A DNA stretch of 64,000 nucleotides from contig CAJOEC010000011.1 in assembly GCA_905233425.1 (NCBI GenBank), positions 1-64,000 of the forward strand. The letters run 5' to 3'. Origin of the DNA: an uncultured Prevotella sp. (GTDB taxonomy: Bacteria > Bacteroidota > Bacteroidia > Bacteroidales > Bacteroidaceae). The notes beneath the pieces are model-generated. The model did not search any database. It saw only the letters and a list, made by a program, of their open reading frames with translations, and was not told the DNA's origin. Positions within the stretch are counted from its first letter, which is position 1. Every line of letters starts with the position of its first letter. Shown piece after piece: positions 19,880-29,500 of the stretch. The position numbers were made by a program, and so were the translations under genes.

Positions 19880-19921
19880 ACCCTCCCCCTTGCCCCTCCC
19901 TATATGGAGGGGAGTAGTTAG
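19879..19921 (+). repeat. Intergenic hairpin repeat, copy 2
   Basis: GACCCTCCCCCTTGCCCCTCCCTATATGGAGGGGAGTAGTTAG. Confidence 0.75.
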
Positions 19922-19927
19922 AATTGC

Positions 19928-20053
19928 ATAATAATAATATAACTGACAAAAGGATTATGAAGAAATATATCATTGAAAAGTCAAAGCAACTGTTTGCATT
20001 TGTAGCCTATATACTCCTCCCCCTCGCAGGGGGAGGCTGGGTGGGGGTCTCCT
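19928..20053 (+). repeat. Duplicated leader cassette, copy 2 (5'UTR + signal peptide of SusD 19957)
   Basis: Near-identical to 10637-10761 while the mature proteins diverge. Confidence 0.85.
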
Positions 20054-21855
20054 GCTCCGACATGTTCGAGACAGATTCCGACCGTCAGATATTCGACCCA
20101 GAACTCGACCAGAAGACCGACTCCATGTTCTACACCTTAGGCATCCTGAAGGGCTTGCAGCAGGCCGCCGACCAGTATGTGATGACGGGAGAGATGCGTG
20201 GCGACCTCGTAGCCACCAATGTCTATACGGAGACCGACCTGCGTGAGCTGGCCGACTTCTCCCTCGCCGCCGCCACTGTGCCCGAAGCGTCAGCTTCGGG
20301 TTCCCCCTCCAGCACCAACAAATTCAACCAGCCCTATCTCTACTACCGCATCATCAACAACTGCAACTATTACATTGCCCACCGCGACACAACCCTGCTC
20401 ACCGGTAGCCGCAAGGTGGCCATACCTGAATATGCCGAGGCACTGGCCGTCCGCGCATGGGCCTATATGCAGCTTGCCAAGAACTATGGCGAGGTGCCTT
20501 TCTATACAGACCCGCTCGTCAGCATCGGCGATGCCAACCAGAACTTCCCCACCAAGGACCTGCAGGGCATCTGCGACGCGCTCACCCCCGAGCTCATCAA
20601 GTTCAGCGGAACCGCAGTACCCGACTATGGCAACATATCCGCAGGCATGCTCAACGGCACCACCAGTGCCGAAGAGAAAAACATACAGTCCGCCAAGGCC
20701 ATGATTCCCGTTGATGTGGTATTGGGTGACCTCTTCCTGGAAACCAACCAGTATGAACAGGCTGCAAAATACTACTTCAACTACTTATTGGTGAACAAGC
20801 TCGTTGCTGAACAGGCATATATCGAACCATGGGACTACAGGGAGGAATTGGGCGACAGACTGCCTAACGACGCAACGGTTTATAAGAACACACAGCGTTC
20901 TTTCCCCTGGAGTTCCATCTTCTCCATCTCCGATCCCCAGGACATCATTACCTATATCCCCTTGGCATCCAATGAACTTCGGGGTGTCACCACCGAGCTG
21001 CCACGCTATTTCGGTTACGACTTCTACAGCACCACCAGCGGCTCCTCCAATTCAAAAGAGCGCTTCCTCGTGGACCGGCAGATTGACGCATCGCAGACTT
21101 ACTACCAGCTGAACCAGAAACAGGAATGGTACTATGTGCCCAATTCTCAAACCAGCGCTGGCAACATTGTGAAAACTGCCAGTATCGGCGACATGCGCCG
21201 TATGGTCACCATGCGTAGCGTCAGCAAGCAGGACTCCATATTCTCTGTCATGACCAAGTTCTTTAGTGCCAATGTACCCATCTACCGCATTGCTACCGTC
21301 TACCTCCGGCTCGCAGAGGCCATCAACCGTATGGGACAACCAGAGGCTGCCTTCGCCATACTGAAAGACGGCATTAAGGACGACCTATCCAACACCAACT
21401 ATTTCTATTTCCATCCCTCCGACTATGATGAACGCATGGGTACCCAGGAGTTCTTAGAGAAGGTGGTGCCTTTCCTTTCGAAGGAAAATAGTGCTTATTT
21501 CACCAACAACTGGAGCATTCACAGCCGGGGAGCCGGCTATACGCAGGGTGCCTTTACCGGCTACCAGCTCGACACTCTCGTAACACAGAAAATGGCCGAG
21601 CTGAACATCACCCCCATGGGCAACCTCAACGACACCATCAATGCCGTAGAGGACCTAATCTGCGACGAGATGGCCCTTGAACTGGCCTTCGAGGGCAACC
21701 GTTTCGGAGACCTCACCCGCATAGCACGTCACAAGAACCTTGCTGCCTTCTATGGCGCCAACTACGGCTCGAAGTGGCTTGCAGACAAGCTCGCCTACAA
21801 AAATCCCAAGGTGTCGCTACTCGACGAAAAGAACTGGTTCCTCCCACTGAAGTAA
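19957..21855 (+). CDS. SusD/RagB family lipoprotein
   Basis: Start refined from 19924 to ATG 19957 (MKKYIIEKSKQL); lipobox GVSCSDMF; YAEALAVRAWAYMQLAKNYGEVPFY; LICDEMALELAFEGNRFGDLTRIARH. Confidence 0.95.
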   Translation: MKKYIIEKSKQLFAFVAYILLPLAGGGWVGVSCSDMFETDSDRQIFDPELDQKTDSMFYTLGILKGLQQAADQYVMTGEMRGDLVATNVYTETDLRELADFSLAAATVPEASASGSPSSTNKFNQPYLYYRIINNCNYYIAHRDTTLLTGSRKVAIPEYAEALAVRAWAYMQLAKNYGEVPFYTDPLVSIGDANQNFPTKDLQGICDALTPELIKFSGTAVPDYGNISAGMLNGTTSAEEKNIQSAKAMIPVDVVLGDLFLETNQYEQAAKYYFNYLLVNKLVAEQAYIEPWDYREELGDRLPNDATVYKNTQRSFPWSSIFSISDPQDIITYIPLASNELRGVTTELPRYFGYDFYSTTSGSSNSKERFLVDRQIDASQTYYQLNQKQEWYYVPNSQTSAGNIVKTASIGDMRRMVTMRSVSKQDSIFSVMTKFFSANVPIYRIATVYLRLAEAINRMGQPEAAFAILKDGIKDDLSNTNYFYFHPSDYDERMGTQEFLEKVVPFLSKENSAYFTNNWSIHSRGAGYTQGAFTGYQLDTLVTQKMAELNITPMGNLNDTINAVEDLICDEMALELAFEGNRFGDLTRIARHKNLAAFYGANYGSKWLADKLAYKNPKVSLLDEKNWFLPLK

Positions 21856-21861
21856 GGGGAA

Positions 21862-22329
21862 TTATTTTGTAAGTCTATCTAATAGTGCCTGGCAGCCTTC
21901 CAATACATCGCGCCAAGTAGCCTCGAAATCGCCTGTGTACCAAGGGTCTGCCACCTCGCCAGGCCGTTCGGTGAAGTCCATCAGCATTACGATTTTCCCT
22001 TCCGGGTCGCCACCGCAGATATTCCGCATGTTGCGGATGTTCCACTCGTCCATGCCTATCAGCAGGTCGTAGCGGTTGTAGTCCGAGCGCGTCATCTGCC
22101 GTGCCGTCTTGCCCGCACAACCAATGCCGTGCTCCGCCAGTTTCCGTCGCGCAGGGGGATATACGCTTATGCCTATCTCCTCCGTCGAGGTGGCTGCCGA
22201 CTCAATAACGAAGCTGTCCTCCAGCCCCGCCTGGCTTACCAAATCCTTCATCACGAACTCTGCCATCGGGCTGCGGCAGATGTTCCCGTGGCATACAAAA
22301 AGAATTCTATGTTTAGTGTTGTTTTCCAT
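21862..22329 (-). CDS. Low molecular weight protein-tyrosine phosphatase
   Basis: ILFVCHGNICRSPMAEFVM active-site loop; DPWYTGDFEATWRDVLEGC; start trimmed to MENNTKHR. Confidence 0.9.
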   Translation of the reverse strand: MENNTKHRILFVCHGNICRSPMAEFVMKDLVSQAGLEDSFVIESAATSTEEIGISVYPPARRKLAEHGIGCAGKTARQMTRSDYNRYDLLIGMDEWNIRNMRNICGGDPEGKIVMLMDFTERPGEVADPWYTGDFEATWRDVLEGCQALLDRLTK

Positions 22330-22513
22330 TTGGGGTGCAAAGGTACAAAAATATATCGAAATCAGGATGACAAATTGGGATAATCCCGTCGGGATTTGGT
22401 GAAAACCGGCCATAGTGCTACGTTCTGAGGCGGCAAGACGACCCCAGGGCTAAAAAATGAACCAAAAAGGGGAAAAAATCCTGCATTAATTACATTGGTT
22501 TCAAAAAAATGTG

Positions 22514-22521
22514 TACCTTTG
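22514..22521 (+). promoter_or_regulatory. -7 element TACCTTTG upstream of the cobalamin riboswitch
   Basis: GTGTACCTTTGCACCC immediately 5' of the riboswitch. Confidence 0.55.
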
Positions 22522-22534
22522 CACCCGCAATACA

Positions 22535-22700
22535 GGGATGTGTTGCCCGCGAAGGTGCACTTAGCTGTGCTTAATTGGGAATGTGAGTGAGAATCTCCGA
22601 CTGTCCCGCAGCAGTGAACTCCGTTATGGCTCCTAAAGTGGAGCAAAGTCTGAAGACCAGCCTTCCTGCGGACGAGAAGGCACCGCTCCACGATGCATGG
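22535..22700 (+). promoter_or_regulatory. Cobalamin (B12) riboswitch
   Basis: GAAGGTGCAC...TTAATTGGGAATGTGAGTGAGAATCTCCGACTGTCCCGCAGCAGTGAACTCC...AAGTCTGAAGACCAGCC match the conserved cobalamin riboswitch boxes; next gene is a TonB receptor. Confidence 0.9.
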
Positions 22701-22726
22701 TGACGGTGGACTAAAGAAAGAAGATA

Positions 22727-24880
22727 TTGATGACGATGGTCCGACGATTGATGAGCGTTGTGATAGCCCTTGAGGCTTTTCTCCCGCTGCTTGCCCTTGA
22801 AGCGGACGAGACATCCATGCTTTCAGGGGACTCGCTGCAGCATCTCGGCGAGGTGGAGGTCTACGGCAAGCGCCCGTTGGCCACATCGCAGAAGTTGAGC
22901 GGGGGCGACCTGCAGGCTCTGAGCACTACGTCGGTGGCCGACGCGCTGAAGTATTTTTCTGGCGTGCAGATAAAGGACTACGGCGGACTGGGCGGACTGA
23001 AGACCATCAATGTGAGGTCGATGGGGGCGCAGCATGTGGGCATCTACATCGACGGCATACGCATCACCAACGCACAGAACGGCACCGTCGACTTGGGAAA
23101 GTTCTCGCTGTCAAGCATGGAGAGCGTGACACTCTATAACGCCAACAAGCTTGACAACTGCCAGTCGGCCTCGGAATATGCCTCGGGCGCTACCGTCTAT
23201 CTGCGCACACGCCGCCCCACGAAGGACTTGCTGTCGGTGCAGCTGCGCCGGGCGTCGTTCTACACGTGGATGGGGAAACTCAACGCTCAATTTTCAATCT
23301 ACAATCCTCAATCTTCATTCCTCAATGGCTGGAAGGGGTTCATTGACGGCGAGTGTACCTACTCTCGCGGCGACTATCCTTTCCGCTACAACTCCGAGTA
23401 TGAGGACACCGTGGGCCGGCGCGCCAACAGCGACATACGTTACGGGCGCATAGAGGGGGCGCTGTTCAAGGGCGGTTTCTCCACACATCTTTATTATTAT
23501 GACTCCGAGCGCGGCTGTCCGGGGGGCATCGTCCGCCGGCTGAGCGACAAGTATGTGAACGCGGGACGCGAGTGGGATCGTGACTTCTTCGTGCAGGCCT
23601 CCTACGAACAGCAGTTCAGGGAGCACCACCGCGTGAAGGTGAACGCAAAATACACCAACGAGTACCTGCGCTACTGCACCGACTACCCCGAGAACCAGAA
23701 CACCGCCCGCGTGGACAACCACTACCGTCAGGAGGACGGCTACGGCGCTCTCTGCTATGGCTATATGCCGTGGACGTGGCTGTCGCTGTCGACGAGTTAC
23801 GACGTGCGCTACAGTAAGCTGCGTGCCGACCTGAAGCATTTCGACAACGTATTCAGACTGGACCAAAAGGAGGTTGTGGCGGCACAGATAAACCTGAACA
23901 ACGAATTATATAACGACCACAGATTACACAAATTTCACGGATTATATGGGTTGCAGGCCGCGGTGTCGTTGCTACACCAGCACTACCATGACTTCACATT
24001 CACACATGTTGGAGCCGCCGACCCATTAGACCGCTGGACGCCCGCCGTCTCAGTGGCCTATACGCTCAGCGGCGTGACGCTGCGGGCATGGTACAAGAAA
24101 ATATTCCGTGCGCCGACACTCAACGACCTCTACTATACGCAGGTAGGCAACCGCAACCTGAAGCCGGAATACACAAAGCAGTGGAACATCGGAGCGGAGT
24201 GGCACTGGACATCTAAAAACAACGAATTACACGAAATAACGACCGACGTTCAGGCAGATGTGTATCAGAACAGGATTGAGAACCGCATCGTGTGCCTACC
24301 GCTGAAGGGCACCTACACCTGGACGATGATGAACTACGGCTACACCTTCTGCCGGGGGCTGAACGCCACGGTGAAAGGACACTACGAGAAGGGGCCGTGG
24401 GGCGCATCACTGCTCGGCTCGCTGACATGGCAGCGCGACCTGAACCGCACCGACCCCGATGATGAGGACACTTACGACAAGCCAATCTGCTACTCCCCGG
24501 AACTGTCGTACACCGTCACGGGAATCTGTACTTTTACCCCACGCGGGAGGACAAATACACCCAACGGAAGCGGGCGGACTAACGACCACAGATTATACGA
24601 ATTACACGAAAATACAAGAAAGTGTCCCTACGGCAGCTATTCTCTCACCATCTCCTATATGCACGTAGGCGAGCGGATGTGGAGCTACGCCGACCCAGAG
24701 GACATCCTTGAACCTTATAATAACATTGACGCGAAACTGTCGTACACCACGACGTTTGGGCGTCTCTCGACCGGTCTCTGCCTTGAGGTCTGCGACGTGC
24801 TCGACGAACAGTACGAACACATACCCCGCTACCCCATGCCCGGCCGCAACTACCGACTGACGCTCACTCTTGGACTCTAA
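22727..24880 (+). CDS. btuB: TonB-dependent receptor, BtuB-like (riboswitch-controlled)
   Basis: Plug (VADALKYFSGVQIKDYGGLGGLKTINVRSMGAQHVGIYIDG) and barrel; directly downstream of the cobalamin riboswitch. Confidence 0.85.
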   Translation: MMTMVRRLMSVVIALEAFLPLLALEADETSMLSGDSLQHLGEVEVYGKRPLATSQKLSGGDLQALSTTSVADALKYFSGVQIKDYGGLGGLKTINVRSMGAQHVGIYIDGIRITNAQNGTVDLGKFSLSSMESVTLYNANKLDNCQSASEYASGATVYLRTRRPTKDLLSVQLRRASFYTWMGKLNAQFSIYNPQSSFLNGWKGFIDGECTYSRGDYPFRYNSEYEDTVGRRANSDIRYGRIEGALFKGGFSTHLYYYDSERGCPGGIVRRLSDKYVNAGREWDRDFFVQASYEQQFREHHRVKVNAKYTNEYLRYCTDYPENQNTARVDNHYRQEDGYGALCYGYMPWTWLSLSTSYDVRYSKLRADLKHFDNVFRLDQKEVVAAQINLNNELYNDHRLHKFHGLYGLQAAVSLLHQHYHDFTFTHVGAADPLDRWTPAVSVAYTLSGVTLRAWYKKIFRAPTLNDLYYTQVGNRNLKPEYTKQWNIGAEWHWTSKNNELHEITTDVQADVYQNRIENRIVCLPLKGTYTWTMMNYGYTFCRGLNATVKGHYEKGPWGASLLGSLTWQRDLNRTDPDDEDTYDKPICYSPELSYTVTGICTFTPRGRTNTPNGSGRTNDHRLYELHENTRKCPYGSYSLTISYMHVGERMWSYADPEDILEPYNNIDAKLSYTTTFGRLSTGLCLEVCDVLDEQYEHIPRYPMPGRNYRLTLTLGL
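23278..23326 (+). repeat. Seven heptanucleotide units inside the btuB-like CDS
   Basis: ACTCAAC GCTCAAT TTTCAAT CTACAAT CCTCAAT CTTCATT CCTCAAT. Confidence 0.85.
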
Positions 24881-25119
24881 ACCACGAATTAAACGAATTA
24901 CACGAATTAAACGAATTACACGAATTACACGAATTACACGAATTACACGAATTACACGAATTAAACGAATTAAACGAATTACACGAATTACACGAAATAA
25001 CGACCACAGATTACACGAATTATACGAATTGACGACCACAGATTACACGAATTACACGAAATGAAGACCACGAATTAAACGAATTACACGAAATAACGAC
25101 CACAGATTACACGAATTAT
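24881..25119 (+). repeat. 9-nt tandem repeat tract (ACGAATTAC/ACGAATTAA)n with interspersed GACCACAGATT units
   Basis: About 240 nt of 9-nt periodic sequence between the btuB-like and btuG-like genes. Confidence 0.9.
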
Positions 25120-25122
25120 AGT

Positions 25123-26463
25123 ATGAAACGACTGCTGACAGGTTTATTGTTTATATATTGTATAACGTATGGCGTAGCGCAGGAGAAACTCATCGTCCTG
25201 AACGAGGGTATGTGGCAGGCCGACAACGGACGGCTGACATACTTCGAGGACGGGCGCGTGGTGAGCAACTCATGGTTCCGCGACGTGAACGGGAAGAAGA
25301 TCGGCGACACGCCCAACGACATTATTCAGATCAATGACAAACTTATAGCCATCGCCGTGAACTGGTCGAACATCGTGCAGTTCATCACCACCGAAGGCCG
25401 TGCAGTCGCCGCCACCGAGGACATACCGAACAACCGCAAACTCTGCTCCGACGGTAAGTTCGTCTATGTCACCAGCTACGGCCACGAATGCGAGACCACA
25501 GGCGGCACCCGCTACTTCGAACGGGGCTTCGTGGCAAAGATTGACCTGAGCAACTACAAGGTCGTTGCCGCCTGTGAGGTGGGCTATGAGCCGGAGGGCA
25601 TCGCCCTATATAAAGGCCGCCTCTTCGTGGCTAACACCGGGGGGTACGCCGCACAGGAAGACCACGATTACGAGACGACGGTGAGCATCATCGACGCCAC
25701 GACGATGAAGGTGGAGAAGACCATCGACACAGGCATACCCAACCTCTTCGGCAAGATGTCGCAGAGCGGGCGCTACCTCTGCATCAACTCGCCAGGCGAC
25801 TACTACGAGCAGCCCGCCGCCGGACTCATCTTCGATTGTGAGGCCGCTCTCTCAACACTCAACACTCAACACTCAACATCAATCTTCGTCCGCTTCGACA
25901 AGCCCGCCACCTACAACTGCACCACCCTCGACGGGCGTTTCCTCGCCATCGGCTCCAGCTTCTCCTACATCACAGGCGACTACGAGTTCTCCTACCTCAC
26001 CATCGATCCGCAGACCGTGATGGAGACCCGTGGCGCAAGCGGTCTCTCGCAGTCGCTGCCCGGCTCGCTGAAGACCGACTTCGAGAAGATGGGCCAGCCC
26101 TACGGCATCTACGTGAACCCATACACCGGCTATATCTACGGCACCGATGCCACCTCCTTCGAAGGCGCGGGCTACCTCTACCAGTGGTCTCCAGAGGGCA
26201 AGCAGCTCGGCAAGCACAAGGTGTATATCAATCCCGGCCATTTCCTCGCCCTGCCACCCGACGGCCATTTCCCACAGCCCGACACCAAGGGCGATGTCAA
26301 TGGCGACGGCACGATCGACGTGGCCGACATCAGCACCGTCATCAGCGTCATGGCCGGCTCTGTGTCCTCTGAGACCTCTGTGGCTGCCGACGTAAACGGC
26401 GACGGCACAGTTGACGTGGCCGACATCTCGGCCATCATCACCGTCATGGCCGGTGGACAATGA
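25123..26463 (+). CDS. BtuG-like beta-propeller surface protein (DUF5074/YncE-like) with C-terminal dockerin-like duplication
   Basis: LIVLNEGMWQADNGRLTYFEDG..., YVTSYG, EPEGIALYKGRLFVANTGGY propeller repeats; DVNGDGTIDVADISTVISVMAG...DVNGDGTVDVADISAIITVMAGG; position in B12 locus. Confidence 0.75.
   Translation: MKRLLTGLLFIYCITYGVAQEKLIVLNEGMWQADNGRLTYFEDGRVVSNSWFRDVNGKKIGDTPNDIIQINDKLIAIAVNWSNIVQFITTEGRAVAATEDIPNNRKLCSDGKFVYVTSYGHECETTGGTRYFERGFVAKIDLSNYKVVAACEVGYEPEGIALYKGRLFVANTGGYAAQEDHDYETTVSIIDATTMKVEKTIDTGIPNLFGKMSQSGRYLCINSPGDYYEQPAAGLIFDCEAALSTLNTQHSTSIFVRFDKPATYNCTTLDGRFLAIGSSFSYITGDYEFSYLTIDPQTVMETRGASGLSQSLPGSLKTDFEKMGQPYGIYVNPYTGYIYGTDATSFEGAGYLYQWSPEGKQLGKHKVYINPGHFLALPPDGHFPQPDTKGDVNGDGTIDVADISTVISVMAGSVSSETSVAADVNGDGTVDVADISAIITVMAGGQ
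25850..25877 (+). repeat. Four heptanucleotide units inside the btuG-like CDS
   Basis: TCTCAAC ACTCAAC ACTCAAC ACTCAAC. Confidence 0.85.
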
Positions 26464-26470
26464 TTCTTAA

Positions 26471-26558
26471 ACAACGAATTGTTTTTTTCTAAACAACGAA
26501 TTGAACGAATTACACGAATTGAACGAATTACACGAATTGAACGAATTTGAACGAATTA
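26471..26558 (+). repeat. 9-nt tandem repeat tract (ACGAATTGA/ACGAATTAC)n
   Basis: AACAACGAATTGAACGAATTACACGAATTGAACGAATTACACG... Confidence 0.85.
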
Positions 26559-26588
26559 TTCTATAACATTAATTAAATGTAATCCACT

Positions 26589-29500
26589 ATGAAGAAATTA
26601 TTACTTAGTTTCCTTGCCCTATCGCTCATGGCGACGGGCAGCGCACTTGCCACCCAGGTTGAGGTGACGATGAACGCAAAGAGCAAGCTCATCAAGTCAT
26701 TGAAGGGCCTGAACAACGACGCTATCGTTGAGGTGGGCGAACCCACCAGCAACAAGTACACCTTCGACGCCCCCGACGGCTCCTACCTTCTGACGGCCAC
26801 TGCTGCCGACGGCGAGACCGTCAGCGGCACCATCCAGCTCGACATCGATGCCGACCACGCCACCTTCGCAATCTTTTCGCCCGAGGTGCGCGTGAAGAAC
26901 GCCGACTGGGTCTATGGCACCGACTACACCCTCACGCTGAAGGTTACCGACAAGGAGGGCGGCATCGTGAACACCACCATGGGCGAATACACCAGCGGCA
27001 ACAAGATGTTCCTCGTCTTCAGCGGCAACACCTACTACCTCGACCTCGTGCCCTCCGAGGCCCATCTGGCCGAGGGCTATCTGCCCGTCACCTATTCAGG
27101 CACTGTGACCGCCAACCCCACCATCCAGGCCGAGGCTCCCATGAGCGACCTCTTCACCATCAGCGTGCCCGCCACTGCCGAACTCTTCGTCGGCACCAAG
27201 ACGGCCCATTTCGTGAAGTTCAAAGAGGTGGCCCCGCAGAATGTCGCCACCGAGGGCAACACGAAGACCTACACCTACCGCTTAGCTGACAAGCAGCAGT
27301 ACAACTACCGCGTCACCCAGCCCAGCAAGGTGACGCAGGCTGGACTCTTCACCATGAGTATCGACCAGGAGAAGCGCCCAGTGCTCGACTTCACCGACAC
27401 GGATCTTTCGGGACTGACACCGAGAATCATTGACCACGCCGCAGAGTCCAACGATGGCTACAACGTCGCCGACATCTTCCTCAACATCAACCCCAGCGGC
27501 CACTTAAAGCTGGCCAACGTGGGCGACACTTACGACATACTGCCCATGCGCAACTGGGAACTTGTCAACAGCATCACCGCCAACTACTTCATCGAGCCTG
27601 ACTTCCACTTCCGCGTGCTGAACACCAACGGCGAGGCCGACAACTCAGTGGTGAAGGTCGAGGACGAACTGCTCACCGCCGTGGGCAAGGGCACAGCCAT
27701 CGTCCTTGTCTACTATGATGCCATCCACCTCGACCTCTACGACGGAGCCGAGAAGAAGAGCTTCGTAGGCGGCAGCGACTGGAGCGCCATCTGGCCGGAG
27801 AATACTGGCGTGTTCGTCGTCACCGTTGGCGAAGAGGCCACTGGCATCACGCCCAACATCACCATCAACAAGGACTACCTGACCACTGTCACACCGTGGG
27901 GCGGCGGCGACCCCATCGACACGAAACTCTCCATGGAAAACGTCGATGCAGAGTTCGACGTGCTCTATTTCCTGACTCCCGAAGACTTCAGCGAGGGCGG
28001 CTACGACTACACCTTCACCCCCGAGGGCGTTGCCACCGTCACGCTGGCTCGTCCAATGGTCAGCATGAGTTCAGTGGGATACACTGGCTTCTCTGAAGAG
28101 GGCGTGACGAAAAACGCCGACGGCAGCTACACCCTCCATCTCACCGAGGGCCGCAACATCGTGTGCCTGACCAACGCCGCCGGTCAGAGCGTCTATCAGG
28201 TGATGACCGCCAAGCCATGTAGTCGCACCATCACTGTCAATGGCGAGGTAGTCACAAAAGTCAAGCCCGGCGACGAGGTCACCATTCAGTACTCCGGCCT
28301 CTACCATCCCGCTGGCAAGCTTGCAGGCATCCACAACTTCTTCGGTTTCCTGGACTACAAGCAGGCAACCGAGGGAATCACCGTAAACAAGAGCAAGGCC
28401 AACCAGTACAAGATGGCCTCAACGCCCGAAGCCCAGGCAGTCACCTTCACTGTGCCCGAAGATTGGACACAGCCCACGATTGAGCTGACAGACGGCGTGC
28501 TGGGCATCAGCGGTTACGGCGACCCCGTCGGCAACCATCGCGCCACGTCGAAGCTGACCGGCCGTGCCCCCAACTTCACCGCTATCTCTCAGAGTGCCGT
28601 CCTCGGCCGCGTGCCAGCCGTCGTGCTCACCGTCGATGTGCCCTCGTTGGCAGAAGAGACGACCATCTCCACGATGGAGGACACCGGCATGGAGTTCAAC
28701 GACAAGGGTTTCTGGAACGGCGGCATGATTGGCGAAGGCGAGGAAGGCGACTGGGGCGAGGTGACCTACCACTGCCCCTGGATCAGCGGACTGCTCACTG
28801 GCTACGTGGACTACAGCTTCATGGACATGGACGAGTATAGCTACGACTGGTGGGGCGGCATCGCCCTCTCGAAGCGCACAGGCACGACGCTGGAGTCGCT
28901 CGACGACCAGTACAACAACATCGTGGGCACGGGTGCCAACGGCTCGGAGACCTTCGCCGTCGTCTATGGTGAAGGCATCATCGATGTCAACGTCGAGGGC
29001 GGAGCTACCGTCAACAGCATGTATGTCGTCAACAGCGCCTACGCCATGCAGAACATCCTCGTGGGCGACGGCTACTCGAAGAAGTTTGAGGAAGAGGGCG
29101 ACCACCTCTACATGAACATCGTGGCCACCAAGGCCGACGGAACCGAAAAGACCGAAGTGGTGAAGCTGGCCGAGTTCACCACCGAGCTGAACTATATCAA
29201 GGACTGGACGAAGATTGACCTGAGCGGCTTTGGCTCAGACGTGACGAAGCTCACCTTCCAGCTCACCGCCCACAACAGCGGCGTGCCCCTCTATGCCTGC
29301 ATCGACGACATCGAGGTGAGCGTTCCCGTCACCGAGGCCGAGGCCTTGGAGGTTGCCGACTTCGAGAACCTGGAACTTGACGACGAGAGCTATTGGAATG
29401 GCACCGACGACACGGGTTCATTCGTCAGCGGTTCGTTCAAGTTTGAGAACGGCCACGAGACTTACGACTATGGCACTTACCTCTACGACTATTGCTACGG

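Noticed and set aside
22362-22886. Minus-strand 174-aa ORF across the riboswitch region
   Set aside because: Overlaps the cobalamin riboswitch and btuB start on the opposite strand; no domain
24602-25039. ORF encoding IRVIRVIRVIRVIRLIR on the minus strand
   Set aside because: Artefact of the 9-nt tandem repeat read in an open frame; overlaps the end of the btuB-like gene
24881-25119. Possible CRISPR array in the ACGAATTAC tract
   Set aside because: Period is 9 nt with no unique spacers and no cas genes in the window
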